A stretch of DNA of 64,000 nt from JAVWMQ01 sp036646055 (GTDB lineage: Bacteria > Bacillota > Clostridia > Peptostreptococcales > Anaerovoracaceae). The DNA lies in contig JAVXMY010000003.1 in NCBI GenBank assembly GCA_036646055.1, forward strand, positions 62,001 through 126,000, written 5' to 3'. Positions 1 through 8,001 of the stretch are shown here, piece by piece. A program made the position numbers and the translations under genes. Under the pieces are notes generated by a model. The model did not search any database. It saw nothing but the letters and a program-made list of their open reading frames with translations, and was not told the DNA's origin. The first letter of the stretch is position 1. Each line of letters begins with the position of its first letter.

Positions 1-270
1 AAGACACCCTTCGCAGCTCATTGTAGAACCTTCAGCTTGAATAATTTCCGGGTTAATAAGTTCAGTAATTTGACCTTCTTCTGGTTCAATAACGCAAATT
101 CTTCTAGCAATGCCCACCTGAGGAGCTGCAATGCCAACACCCTTTTCTAACCTCATAGTTTCAGTCATATCATCTAGCAATGTAATAATTCTATCGTTAA
201 TCTCTGTAACTTCTCTACAGTTTCTTGCCAATACATCATCACCTTTTGTAACTACATTTCTTAATGCCAT
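1..270 (-). CDS. def: Peptide deformylase, N-terminal 90 residues (partial at left edge)
   Basis: Removes the N-formyl group from nascent proteins in the cytoplasm. The visible 90 codons contain motif 1, GVGIAAPQVG (residues 44-53), and reach motif 2, EGCL, at residues 87-90, whose cysteine is a metal ligand; the HEXXH motif lies outside the window. The ATG at 268-270 is preceded by a GGAGG site that lies inside the last codons of priA, so the stop of priA and this start are 1 base apart and the two genes are probably translated together. This gene carries no separate promoter that I can see. Identity is firm from motifs 1 and 2 and from the priA-def order known in many Firmicutes. Confidence 0.93.
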   Translation of the reverse strand, partial: MALRNVVTKGDDVLARNCREVTEINDRIITLLDDMTETMRLEKGVGIAAPQVGIARRICVIEPEEGQITELINPEIIQAEGSTMSCEGCL

Positions 271-271
271 T

Positions 272-2281
272 TTAGTTCCTCCAAATTTTATAGGGATCAA
301 TATCCACCGTTAAACTTATATTATATCTTTTCTTCACAATGTCAGCCTTAATACCCTTTAATGCCGTCATTACTACATTCTTCTCTTTAATCGTACATTT
401 TATTAAAATATACGTCTTATACCTTTTAACTTTGGTATCTTCTTTAATTTCATTACGAATCCCAACAACACCATCATCTATATTCTTGTCAATAAAATCC
501 CGAATAATAGATATCACATGATTCAAGTTCTTTGTTTCCTTAGAAATCAAACTTACCTGAACAAGATGTCCAAAGGGAGGGTAATCCATTAACTGCCTGT
601 AACCTATCTCTTTTTTATAAAAATCCATATAGTCCTTATTACAGGCCGCTTTAATTGCATAGTTATCCTTCATATACGTTTGAACCACAACCTGCCCAAC
701 CAAATCTCCTCTTCCAGCTCTCCCAGCAACCTGAGTAATTAACTGATAAGTTCTCTCTGCCGATCTGTAATCAGGAATGTTTAAGGTAACATCTGCCGCA
801 ACAATACCAACAAGGCCTACATTTTTAAAATCCAAACCCTTAGCTACAAGCTGAGTCCCAATCAAAATATTTGTCTTGCCTTTGGCAAAATTGTTTAAAA
901 TTTTATTTAAACTTCCCTTTGTTTTTATGGTATCTAATTCTAATCTATCTATAGAGTATTCGCCAAAAAGCTTTTCCGCTTCTTCTGCAATTTTCTCTGT
1001 ACCAGTTCCAAAATACCTGATATATTTACTTCCGCATTTAGGGCAAAGACGGGGTACATCATAAGCCTTGCCGCAATAATGACATTTCAATTTGCTATCG
1101 CCCTTATGATAAGTCAAGGAAATATCACAGTCATCACACTTTAAAACATGTCCACAATCCCTGCAAGAAACAAATGTAGAAAACCCCCTTCTATTTAAAA
1201 ATAAAATAACTTGTTTATTTTCTTCAAGAGTCTTCTTAATTTCATCATAAAGCCTTCTACTAAACACCGATCTATTGCCTAAGCGAAGTTCATCTCCCAT
1301 ATCAACAATTTCAATATTAGGCAGTTGAACCTTATTATATCTCTCCGTCAAAGTCAGTCTTTGGTAAATCCCCTGGTTAGCCCTAAAACTAGTAACTACC
1401 GAAGGTGTTGCAGTTCCTAAAACTATACATCCATTATATGCCTTAGCTCGCTTTATTGCTATTTCAATAGTGTCATATTTTGGCGTCATATCAGATTTAT
1501 AAGTAGTTTCATGTTCCTCATCTAAAATTATAAGTCCAATATCCTTAATAGGTGCGAAAACCGCTGATCTTGCACCAATAACAATTCTAGCCTTACCCTT
1601 GCTAATTCTTTGCCATTCGTCGTATCTCTCCCCTAAAGTCAAGCTACTATGTAAAACCGCCAAAGTATCTCTGCCGAACCTTTCAACAAATCTATCTATA
1701 ATTTGTTTAGTCAAAGTAATTTCCGGAACAAGCATAATTGCCGTCTTGCCCATACTAAGGGCCTGACTTATTGCTCTCATGTAAACCTCTGTCTTGCCAC
1801 TACCAGTTACACCCTCTAGCAAAAACCGCGCTGAGCGATTTTTTCCCATGGCGTCAGTTATTTCCCCTAATGCAGTTTCTTGTTCTTTTGTAAGTTTAAG
1901 AATATTTTGTTTTTCTCCAACTACTTCTTTGAGAGGGTCTGCTGTTTTTCTGGTTTTAGCCTTCTTGCCAGATGGCAGGAATAAATTTATACAATCAATA
2001 TATCTGCACAAATATCGTTCTTTCATGAATTTACATGTTTCTATTATTTCCAATGTTAGCGCCACGTCTTGATCTATTGATTCAACAAACTTAAGTCCTG
2101 GAATTTCTTTTTCCAAAGTATCGTAAACATTAAATATATAGGCTGCCTTAATTTTATTTCCCTTGCCAAAGGGTACGTAAACCTTCTGGCCTTTCTCCAC
2201 CTGGTCAAACTCTGAACCATAGGTGAAGAAACAGTCAGTATTGTCGTTTTTATTATCAATAACAAGGTCTACATATTTCAT
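272..2281 (-). CDS. priA: Primosomal protein N' (PriA), replication restart helicase
   Basis: A 3'-5' DNA helicase that reloads the replisome at stalled forks. The 669-residue protein has an N-terminal 3'BD-type DNA-binding region, Walker A GVTGSGKT at residues 157-164, a DEEHE Walker B at about 254-258, an array of eight cysteines (CRDC, CDDC, CHYC, CPKC) at about 375-420 that forms the two zinc sites, and a late QVAGRAGRG helicase motif. It is somewhat shorter than the usual 730-800 residues, mainly in the N-terminal part. The start has an AAAGGA site 6 bases upstream. It follows asnA by 14 bases and runs into def, forming a queH-asnA-priA-def group. Confidence 0.97.
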   Translation of the reverse strand: MKYVDLVIDNKNDNTDCFFTYGSEFDQVEKGQKVYVPFGKGNKIKAAYIFNVYDTLEKEIPGLKFVESIDQDVALTLEIIETCKFMKERYLCRYIDCINLFLPSGKKAKTRKTADPLKEVVGEKQNILKLTKEQETALGEITDAMGKNRSARFLLEGVTGSGKTEVYMRAISQALSMGKTAIMLVPEITLTKQIIDRFVERFGRDTLAVLHSSLTLGERYDEWQRISKGKARIVIGARSAVFAPIKDIGLIILDEEHETTYKSDMTPKYDTIEIAIKRAKAYNGCIVLGTATPSVVTSFRANQGIYQRLTLTERYNKVQLPNIEIVDMGDELRLGNRSVFSRRLYDEIKKTLEENKQVILFLNRRGFSTFVSCRDCGHVLKCDDCDISLTYHKGDSKLKCHYCGKAYDVPRLCPKCGSKYIRYFGTGTEKIAEEAEKLFGEYSIDRLELDTIKTKGSLNKILNNFAKGKTNILIGTQLVAKGLDFKNVGLVGIVAADVTLNIPDYRSAERTYQLITQVAGRAGRGDLVGQVVVQTYMKDNYAIKAACNKDYMDFYKKEIGYRQLMDYPPFGHLVQVSLISKETKNLNHVISIIRDFIDKNIDDGVVGIRNEIKEDTKVKRYKTYILIKCTIKEKNVVMTALKGIKADIVKKRYNISLTVDIDPYKIWRN

Positions 2282-2295
2282 TTTTAATCCTTTTT

Positions 2296-3306
2296 TTATA
2301 GTAAGAAAATATCATTTTCCATACAAGTCTCTATCATAGTATCTGGCCAAACAGAAACTTGTACTTCACCAATGTGTGCTTTTCTTAGGAAGAACATACA
2401 AAGTCTGCTCTGTCCAATGCCTCCACCAATAGTGTAAGGTAATTCGCCATTTAAAATAGCTCTGTGAAATGGTAGTTCTGTTCTATCCATATTCTCTGAC
2501 GCTTTAAGTTGATCTAGCATTGACTTTTCATCAACTCTAATACCCATAGATGAAATTTCAAATGCATGGTCTAAAATATCATCCCATAAAATAATATCCC
2601 CATTTAATTCCCAATCGTCATAGTCTGGAGCTCTTCCATCATGTTTTTCACCAGAAATTAGTACTTTACCGATTTTAGAAATAAAAACTGCTCTTTTTTC
2701 CTTACAAATAGCATCTTCTCTTTCTTTTGGTTCAAGATCTGGATACATGTCTTCTAATTCCTGAGATGTTATATAAAAAATCTCGTTTGGGAGATCTGTT
2801 TTAAGTTCCGGATAATGTCTATTTACAAAATCCCCTAGATTCTTAATAGCGTTATAAAGTTTGTTAACAACGTCAATTAAGTAATTTTCAGTACGATCAG
2901 CTGATCTAATAACTTTTTCCCAATCCCACTGGTCAACATAAATTGAGTGAATATTATCTAGTTCTTCGTCTCTTCTAATTGCGTTCATATCAGTATATAA
3001 TCCATGGCCTGGTTGTATATTATACTTTCCTAGTGCCATACGTTTCCATTTGGCAAGTGACTGTACAATTTCAACACCCTGGTCATCCATATCCTTAACT
3101 GTAAAAGAAACTGTTCTTTCAACTCCACTAAGATTATCGTTTAATCCGCTTTCTGGTGTTACAAAAAGTGGTGCTGATACACGTCTAAGGTTTAATCCAT
3201 ATGCAAGTTCTTGCTGAAAAAAGTCCTTAATTTTTTTGATAGCTCTTTGACTTTCCATATAGTCAATTACTGGCGTATAGCCTACTGGTAATATTAAGTT
3301 TGACAT
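2296..3306 (-). CDS. asnA: Aspartate--ammonia ligase (asparagine synthetase A)
   Basis: Makes asparagine from aspartate, ammonia and ATP through a class II aminoacyl-tRNA-synthetase-like fold. The 336-residue length matches the family (about 330). The protein shows the family start with SQRAIKKIKDFFQQEL, the ERTVSFTVKD segment, the long WDWEKVI region and the C-terminal GGGIGQSRLCM motif 3 that binds ATP. The ATG is preceded by AAAGGAG 8 bases upstream. It lies 14 bases after queH and 14 before priA, so cotranscription is likely, although there is no functional link between the three genes. It uses ammonia rather than glutamine, which suits an ammonia-rich anaerobic life style. Confidence 0.97.
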   Translation of the reverse strand: MSNLILPVGYTPVIDYMESQRAIKKIKDFFQQELAYGLNLRRVSAPLFVTPESGLNDNLSGVERTVSFTVKDMDDQGVEIVQSLAKWKRMALGKYNIQPGHGLYTDMNAIRRDEELDNIHSIYVDQWDWEKVIRSADRTENYLIDVVNKLYNAIKNLGDFVNRHYPELKTDLPNEIFYITSQELEDMYPDLEPKEREDAICKEKRAVFISKIGKVLISGEKHDGRAPDYDDWELNGDIILWDDILDHAFEISSMGIRVDEKSMLDQLKASENMDRTELPFHRAILNGELPYTIGGGIGQSRLCMFFLRKAHIGEVQVSVWPDTMIETCMENDIFLL

Positions 3307-3320
3307 TCTATTCTTCTCCT

Positions 3321-3953
3321 TTATTTATCCCATACAGAGTATTGACACCCGCAATAATTCTGTCTATATAACTTAAATTTTTTTGATAATTCTATGCTTC
3401 TTTGAAATCCGGCTTTCTTTTTAAAGTCTTCATTTAAGAAAGTTACGCCATATTTAGCGCCTATTACATTTCCTATTTGTCCTATTTGCAAGTAGTTCTT
3501 ATGGGGGCTAACCGTTAAGGTTGTCCCAAAAAAATCATATTTTTCGATGTTAGCGATTTCTGCTGTTTTTATAAGCCTAAGATTAAAACACTTAGTGCAC
3601 CTGTTGCCGCCCTCTTTTTCTTCTTCTAGGCCTTTAGCCATTAGGTAAAAGTTTTCAGGATCATAAGGACCTTCCTTATATCCAACTTTACCTTGGCTTG
3701 ATTCCTTATTAAACTCTTTTACTGCAAGAATCTGACTATCTCTTCTCCTAATATATTCTTCTTCATCTGTAATATTAGGATTATAAAAATAAATTGTAAC
3801 CTGAAATCTTGACACCAATCTTTCCATAACTGCAGTACTACATGGACCGCAACAACTGTGGAGTAAAATTGAAGGTTTACTGATCTCAAGTTTGTTATCT
3901 ACGTTAATAACTCTATGCTTATTTAAAATATTTAATTGATTTAAATTCTCCAT
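3321..3953 (-). CDS. queH: Epoxyqueuosine reductase QueH (DUF208 family)
   Basis: Catalyses the last step of queuosine formation in tRNA, reducing epoxyqueuosine, and replaces the B12-dependent QueG. Cysteine pairs typical of the family are visible: HSCCGPC near the N-terminus, and RCTKC in the middle, followed by FFGTTLTVSPHKN; a further CGC lies near the C-terminus. I set the start at the ATG at 3951-3953 (210 residues, MENLNQL) because a GAGG site lies 9 bases before it. An upstream in-frame GTG at 3966-3968 would place the ribosome binding site inside the coding sequence. It is the first gene of the group that continues with asnA and priA. Confidence 0.9.
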   Translation of the reverse strand: MENLNQLNILNKHRVINVDNKLEISKPSILLHSCCGPCSTAVMERLVSRFQVTIYFYNPNITDEEEYIRRRDSQILAVKEFNKESSQGKVGYKEGPYDPENFYLMAKGLEEEKEGGNRCTKCFNLRLIKTAEIANIEKYDFFGTTLTVSPHKNYLQIGQIGNVIGAKYGVTFLNEDFKKKAGFQRSIELSKKFKLYRQNYCGCQYSVWDK

Positions 3954-3999
3954 AAAACAAGACCTCACACTATTTTTTAACCTATTTTTACAAGTTAAT

Positions 4000-4028
4000 A
4001 TTATAACATATTTGATGCTAAATAACTA
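4000..4028 (-). promoter_or_regulatory. Probable promoter of queH-asnA-priA-def
   Basis: On the minus strand the sequence has TATAAT (4000-4005) preceded by TGT, an extended -10, with a weak -35 (TAGTTA, 4023-4028) at 17 bases. The position is 47 bases upstream of the queH start. The match at -35 is poor, so this is an inference from the strong -10. Confidence 0.45.
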
Positions 4029-4040
4029 TATATATGTTAT
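4012..4040 (+). promoter_or_regulatory. Possible promoter of the radical SAM gene
   Basis: TTGATG (4012-4017) and TGTTAT (4035-4040) are spaced by 17 bases on the plus strand, each matching the consensus at 4 of 6 positions. It would overlap the divergent queH promoter, so the two may compete. Confidence 0.35.
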
Positions 4041-4084
4041 TCTATTTATAGAAAAGCGCAATATTTTATTAGGAAGGCATGACC

Positions 4085-4966
4085 ATGGAACACATATATC
4101 AAATAAGCAAATATTTAAAAGAGAACTTTGGCGAAAAAGTAGTCAAACTATCTCTAGACGGCGGGTTTACCTGTCCAAATAGAGATGGGAGTAAAAGTAC
4201 TGGAGGATGCACATTCTGTTCATCAGAGGGCTCTGGAGAGCTTGCTAGCGACATTAAGGGCCAAATGGATCTTCTTTCAATTAAGTGGCCTAATGTTAAT
4301 AAATACATAGCCTACTTCCAAAGTCATACTAACACATATGCTCCTATAGAAAAATTAAGACAAATGTATTACGAAGCTTTAGATGGGGATAAAATTGTTG
4401 GTATAGCCATAGCAACAAGACCTGACTGCATTAATGAAGAAATCTTAGATTTATTAAGTGAGTTAAACGGAAAAACTTTTCTATGGGTAGAATTAGGGTT
4501 ACAGACAATTCACAACAAAACTCGTAAGGATTTAAACATCTGTTATCCAGTATCCCAGTATGATGAAATAGTAGATAAATTAAATCAGAGAAACATCAAA
4601 TATGTTACCCATTTAATTTTAGGTTTTCCAGGGGAAACTAAGGATGATATGGTTGCTTCACTAAAACACATTACCTCCAAAAATATTTTCGGCCTAAAAC
4701 TTCATATGCTTAACATTGTTAAAGGTTCACAAATGGAAAAAACCCACAGTGATTACAATTCATTTGACTCTCCGGAAGAATATATAAACACAATCTGTGA
4801 TTTTTTAGAATTAGTGCCTCCTAAAGTAACTATTCATAGGCTAACAGGAGATGTGCCAAGACCAATATTAATTACTCCTCCTTGGAGTTATAAAAAAAGA
4901 ACAATTCTAAACGGAATTGCTCATGAACTAAAGCGAAGAGGATCATCTCAAGGATCAAAACTATAA
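4085..4966 (+). CDS. Radical SAM protein, YhcC/TIGR01212 family
   Basis: An uncharacterised radical S-adenosylmethionine enzyme. The cluster-binding motif is the family's long form, C-x12-C-x2-C, in GFTCPNRDGS through GGCTFC (about residues 26-43). A GFPGETKDDM segment and a conserved HRLTGDVPRPILITPPW tail follow. I chose the ATG at 4085 (293 residues): AGGAAGG at 4071-4077 lies 7 bases upstream, whereas the ATG at 4079 is only 1 base away from it. The gene stands alone on the plus strand, divergent from queH, and ends at a terminator shared with tdk. The substrate is unknown; the family is often thought to act on tRNA or cofactors, which is not shown here. Confidence 0.9.
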   Translation: MEHIYQISKYLKENFGEKVVKLSLDGGFTCPNRDGSKSTGGCTFCSSEGSGELASDIKGQMDLLSIKWPNVNKYIAYFQSHTNTYAPIEKLRQMYYEALDGDKIVGIAIATRPDCINEEILDLLSELNGKTFLWVELGLQTIHNKTRKDLNICYPVSQYDEIVDKLNQRNIKYVTHLILGFPGETKDDMVASLKHITSKNIFGLKLHMLNIVKGSQMEKTHSDYNSFDSPEEYINTICDFLELVPPKVTIHRLTGDVPRPILITPPWSYKKRTILNGIAHELKRRGSSQGSKL

Positions 4967-4971
4967 AACAA

Positions 4972-4995
4972 AAAAACGAGCCTTAGCTCGTTTTT
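4972..4995. terminator. Bidirectional intrinsic terminator between the radical SAM gene and tdk
   Basis: Perfect inverted repeat AAAAACGAGC / GCTCGTTTTT around a CTTA loop. It has a T run on both strands and lies between two convergent genes (stops at 4966 and 4994), so it can end both transcripts. Confidence 0.9.
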
Positions 4996-5578
4996 ATTTA
5001 TCTGATTTTATTCTACCGTCATTATAGTGCTTTCTGCACAAGGACACATACAAGTCATCTCCACCTACTAGAATCTGTTCTCCCTCTTTGACAAACTTTC
5101 CATCAACAATTCTAGCAACCATAGTAGCTTTCCTACCACACCAACAAATAGTCTTGATTTCTTCAATTTTATCAGCATAAGCAAGCAAATAATAAGAACC
5201 TTCAAACAGCTCATTTCTAAAGTCGTTTTTAAGGCCATAAGCCATAACCGGAACATTTAAGCTATCAACAATTTCAACTAATTCTTGAATATGATGTTTC
5301 TTCAAAAACTGGCATTCATCAAGTAATACGCAATCAATTTTATGTTTTTCATTTTCTCTAATAAATATTTCTAAAATATTTGTATCTTCTGTTATGGCAA
5401 TAGCCGACCTTTGAAGACCAACTCTTGAAGTAATAACACCCTCTCCATACCTGGTATCTACCTTGGGTGTCAAAACAAGAACTCTTTTACCACGTTCTTC
5501 ATAATTATATGCAACTTTGATAAGCTCTATGGATTTACCAGCATTCATCGTACTGTATTTATAATATAATTGTGCCAT
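4994..5578 (-). CDS. tdk: Thymidine kinase
   Basis: Phosphorylates thymidine to dTMP in the salvage pathway. The P-loop region YYKYSTMNAGKSIELI lies at the N-terminus, DECQFL is the Walker B/lid region, and the zinc site is formed by CWCGRKAT and a late CRKHY. The length of 194 residues is typical of the bacterial type II enzyme. The start at 5578 (MAQLYYK) is set by GGAGGG 7 bases upstream; a further in-frame ATG at 5591-5593 would read the ribosome binding site as codons. Only about 30 bases separate it from the terminator of the tRNA operon, and no promoter is visible there, so expression may rely on read-through from the tRNA operon. Confidence 0.96.
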   Translation of the reverse strand: MAQLYYKYSTMNAGKSIELIKVAYNYEERGKRVLVLTPKVDTRYGEGVITSRVGLQRSAIAITEDTNILEIFIRENEKHKIDCVLLDECQFLKKHHIQELVEIVDSLNVPVMAYGLKNDFRNELFEGSYYLLAYADKIEEIKTICWCGRKATMVARIVDGKFVKEGEQILVGGDDLYVSLCRKHYNDGRIKSDK

Positions 5579-5604
5579 TTTAACACCCTCCATTAAATCT
5601 AAAA

Positions 5605-5637
5605 AGAATAAAACTCCTTTAAATTAATAAAGGAGTT
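5605..5637 (-). terminator. Terminator of the tRNA operon
   Basis: On the minus strand AACTCCTTT and AAAGGAGTT (5612-5620 with 5629-5637) form a 9-bp stem followed by TTTATTCTTTTT. It directly follows the last tRNA gene (Phe) and precedes tdk. Confidence 0.85.
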
Positions 5638-5639
5638 CG

Positions 5640-5715
5640 TGGTGCCCAGACTCGGGATCGAACCAAGGACACATGGATTTTCAATCCATTGCTCTACCAA
5701 CTGAGCTATCTGGGC
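5640..5715 (-). tRNA. tRNA-Phe (GAA)
   Basis: 76-base cloverleaf with acceptor GCCCAGA/TCTGGGC, anticodon loop TTGAAAA, TTCGATC T loop and an encoded CCA. It is the last gene of the tRNA operon. Confidence 0.97.
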
Positions 5716-5746
5716 AAATTATACACTTTAACGTTTGAACCTAATT

Positions 5747-5823
5747 TGGTGGGCCATCAGGGACTTGAACCCCGGACCTGCCGGTTATGAGCCGGACGCT
5801 CTGACCAACTGAGCTAATGGCCC
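5747..5823 (-). tRNA. tRNA with CAT anticodon (elongator Met or Ile2)
   Basis: 77-base cloverleaf, acceptor GGGCCAT/ATGGCCC, CCA encoded. The anticodon loop CTCATAA with CAT can be methionine or, if C34 is lysidine-modified, isoleucine for AUA codons. It is not the initiator, since position 1 pairs with 72 and the anticodon stem lacks the three G-C pairs. The CTCATAA loop resembles known Ile2 tRNAs, so I lean that way without certainty. Confidence 0.9.
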
Positions 5824-5844
5824 AAACATATTTAGTAATAAATT

Positions 5845-5921
5845 TGGTCGGGGTGGCAGGATTTGAACCCGCGGCCCACTGGTCCCAAACCAGTTGCGCT
5901 ACCAAACTGCGCTACACCCCG
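5845..5921 (-). tRNA. tRNA-Pro (TGG)
   Basis: 77-base cloverleaf with acceptor CGGGGTG/CACCCCG, anticodon loop TTGGGAC and encoded CCA. Confidence 0.97.
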
Positions 5922-5958
5922 ATATTATATTTAATTGTTAGTCCATTTAATTGATAGT

Positions 5959-6034
5959 TGGCAGGGGTAGTAGGACTTGAACCCACGGCACATGGTTTTG
6001 GAGACCACTGCTCTACCAACTGAGCTATACCCCT
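5959..6034 (-). tRNA. tRNA-Trp (CCA)
   Basis: 76-base cloverleaf with acceptor AGGGGTA/TACCCCT, anticodon loop CTCCAAA, discriminator G and encoded CCA. Confidence 0.97.
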
Positions 6035-6036
6035 AA

Positions 6037-6129
<93 letters not shown>

Positions 6130-6151
6130 AGGCTAAAACATGAAATCTATA

Positions 6152-6240
<89 letters not shown>

Positions 6241-6270
6241 ATATATGGATTCTACATTTATTGTTTTATT

Positions 6271-6346
6271 TGGTGACCCATCGGAGATTCGAACTCCGGA
6301 CACCTTGATTAAAAGTCAAGTGCTCTGCCGACTGAGCTAATGGGTC
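6271..6346 (-). tRNA. tRNA-Lys (TTT)
   Basis: 76-base cloverleaf with acceptor GACCCAT/ATGGGTC, anticodon loop CTTTTAA and encoded CCA. Confidence 0.97.
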
Positions 6347-6353
6347 TTATTAT

Positions 6354-6428
6354 TGGCTGGGGTAGCAGGATTTGAACCTACGCATGACGGAGTCAAAGTC
6401 CGTTGCCTTACCGCTTGGCTATACCCCA
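6354..6428 (-). tRNA. tRNA-Gln (TTG)
   Basis: 75-base cloverleaf with acceptor TGGGGTA/TACCCCA, anticodon loop CTTTGAC and encoded CCA. The first base pair is the weak U-A typical of glutamine tRNAs. Confidence 0.97.
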
Positions 6429-6466
6429 TCGTCATCCCTAACGCTTATTTATGTTTTTTTAAAAAA

Positions 6467-6543
6467 TGGTGAGCCCACAGGGATTCGAACCCCGGACACA
6501 TGGCTTAGAAGGCCAATGCTCTATCCAGCTGAGCTATGGACCC
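6467..6543 (-). tRNA. tRNA-Arg (TCT)
   Basis: 77-base cloverleaf, anticodon loop CTTCTAA, encoded CCA. The acceptor stem GGGTCCA/TGGGCTC contains two G-T wobble pairs. Confidence 0.96.
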
Positions 6544-6555
6544 ATATTTAAAAAA

Positions 6556-6629
<74 letters not shown>

Positions 6630-6655
6630 ATGTGTTATTATATCAAAGATATAAT

Positions 6656-6730
6656 TGGAGCGGAAGACGAGATTCGAACTCGCGACCCTCGCCTTGGCAA
6701 GGCGATGCTCTACCCCTGAGCCACTTCCGC
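6656..6730 (-). tRNA. tRNA-Gly (GCC)
   Basis: 75-base cloverleaf with acceptor GCGGAAG/CTTCCGC, anticodon loop TTGCCAA, discriminator T and encoded CCA. It sits next to the second glycine isoacceptor. Confidence 0.97.
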
Positions 6731-6742
6731 AAAATATTTAAT

Positions 6743-6827
6743 TGGTGGAGGAGAGTGGATTTGAACCACTGTAGACGTAGTCAACGGATTTACAGTCCGC
6801 CCCCTTTAGCCACTCGGGCACTCCTCC
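6743..6827 (-). tRNA. tRNA-Tyr (GTA)
   Basis: 85-base class II tRNA with a long variable arm, acceptor GGAGGAG/CTCCTCC, anticodon loop CTGTAAA and encoded CCA. Confidence 0.97.
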
Positions 6828-6831
6828 AAAA

Positions 6832-6907
6832 TGGAGCTGGCAGAGGGATTTGAACCCCCGACCTGCTGATTACAAATCAGCTGCTCTACCAACTGAGCTA
6901 TGCCAGC
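6832..6907 (-). tRNA. tRNA-Thr (TGT)
   Basis: 76-base cloverleaf with acceptor GCTGGCA/TGCCAGC, anticodon loop TTTGTAA and encoded CCA. Confidence 0.97.
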
Positions 6908-6941
6908 ATATCATTATGCTTTCCCGATACTTATAAAAAAT

Positions 6942-7018
6942 TGGCGATCCGGATCGGGTTCGAACCGACGACCTCCAGCGTGACAGGCTGGCATTCTAAC
7001 CAACTGAACTACCGGACC
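6942..7018 (-). tRNA. tRNA-Asp (GTC)
   Basis: 77-base cloverleaf with anticodon loop CTGTCAC, discriminator G and encoded CCA. The acceptor GGTCCGG/CCGGATC has one G-T pair. Confidence 0.97.
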
Positions 7019-7031
7019 ACATTTTTTTATT

Positions 7032-7107
7032 TGGTGGGCGTAATAGGGCTCGAACCTATGACCTCCTGCTTGTAAGGCAGATGCTCTCCCAGCTGAGCTA
7101 TACGCCC
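7032..7107 (-). tRNA. tRNA-Val (TAC)
   Basis: 76-base cloverleaf with acceptor GGGCGTA/TACGCCC, anticodon loop CTTACAA and encoded CCA. It is the first gene of the tRNA operon. Confidence 0.97.
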
Positions 7108-7154
7108 AAACCTCTGTGTTTTGTGCTAAATCTATTTACTCGGCACAGTTATTA

Positions 7155-7183
7155 ACTATACAGTATACGATGTGATTTGTCAA
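7155..7183 (-). promoter_or_regulatory. Proximal promoter of the tRNA operon
   Basis: TTGACA (7178-7183) and TATAGT (7155-7160) on the minus strand, spaced by exactly 17 bases, lie about 50 bases upstream of tRNA-Val. The -10 is preceded by ACTG. Confidence 0.85.
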
Positions 7184-7286
7184 GCACTTTTTCTATTTTT
7201 TTATTTTTAAAAGCGGTGCAATTTCTTACTTACTTTTAAAAGCTACGGTTGTTACTGCTGTAATTTATTTTGCAGAACATTTATAG

Positions 7287-7315
7287 ATAATACAGTAATT
7301 TTATATGTTTGTCAA
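7287..7315 (-). promoter_or_regulatory. Distal promoter of the tRNA operon
   Basis: A second TTGACA (7310-7315) with TATTAT (7287-7292) at a 17-base spacing, again preceded by ACTG. It makes a tandem pair with the promoter at 7155-7183, as is common for stable RNA operons. The stretch 7184-7286 between them holds no gene that I can see. Confidence 0.75.
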
Positions 7316-7377
7316 ATGGTTTTACGATATTTTTTTAAATAATTTTAGATTTATATTTTCTTACATATTATATGGAC

Positions 7378-8001
7378 TTATACTTTTTCTACAGAATCCA
7401 TCTCCCATACAAGTTGGCCTTTTCCTCCCGTCATATTTACTACTAAGGTTTTTAATTTTTCTGCCTCTTCAACATCAACTATAAACTCAATTGTAACAAC
7501 ATCTTCATAAATAATAGGGCCTATTTTATAAAAACTGCCATCCTCCATACTTTGCAATTTTGCAAGATATGAATAATCAAGTTTATACTTAATTCTTTTT
7601 ATCTCTTTAACTTGACATATACCGGCTTCCTTTAAGGCTTCCTTAACACAACCCGTATATGCCCTAACTAGCCCTCCTGTGCCTAGTTTTACTCCTCCAA
7701 AGTATCTTGTAACAACAACAACAACGTTAGTTACATTTTCTTTAACTAACATTTGCACAATTGGTGCCCCGCTAGTTCCTTGAGGTTCTCCATCATCGCT
7801 GGCCCATTGGATTTGCATTTTATCTCCAATTACCATTGCAGGAACATTATGAGTTGCACCTTTATGTTCTTCCCTAATATTTTTAATATAGCTCTCTGCT
7901 TCTCCTCTAGTCTCCACAGGTTTTATATGAGCAATAAACCTTGATTTCTCAATAATTTGTTCTATACTTTTTTCTTCTTTAACTGTACTATATAGTATCA
8001 T
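7378..8001 (-). CDS. yigZ: YigZ/IMPACT (UPF0029) family protein
   Basis: A 207-residue protein of the YigZ family, related to eukaryotic IMPACT; its molecular role is not settled. The N-terminal domain shows the family block ASDDGEPQGTSGAPI and VVVVVTRYFGGVKLGTGGL, and a small C-terminal DUF1949-like ferredoxin fold follows. The start overlaps the end of hflX by 14 bases, so both genes are probably on one transcript. No clear terminator lies after its stop; the AT-rich stretch 7316-7377 contains no convincing hairpin. Confidence 0.92.
   Translation of the reverse strand: MILYSTVKEEKSIEQIIEKSRFIAHIKPVETRGEAESYIKNIREEHKGATHNVPAMVIGDKMQIQWASDDGEPQGTSGAPIVQMLVKENVTNVVVVVTRYFGGVKLGTGGLVRAYTGCVKEALKEAGICQVKEIKRIKYKLDYSYLAKLQSMEDGSFYKIGPIIYEDVVTIEFIVDVEEAEKLKTLVVNMTGGKGQLVWEMDSVEKV

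Noticed and set aside
131..521. Short plus-strand frames opposite def and priA
   Set aside because: They are shadows of strongly conserved minus-strand genes and have no ribosome binding site.
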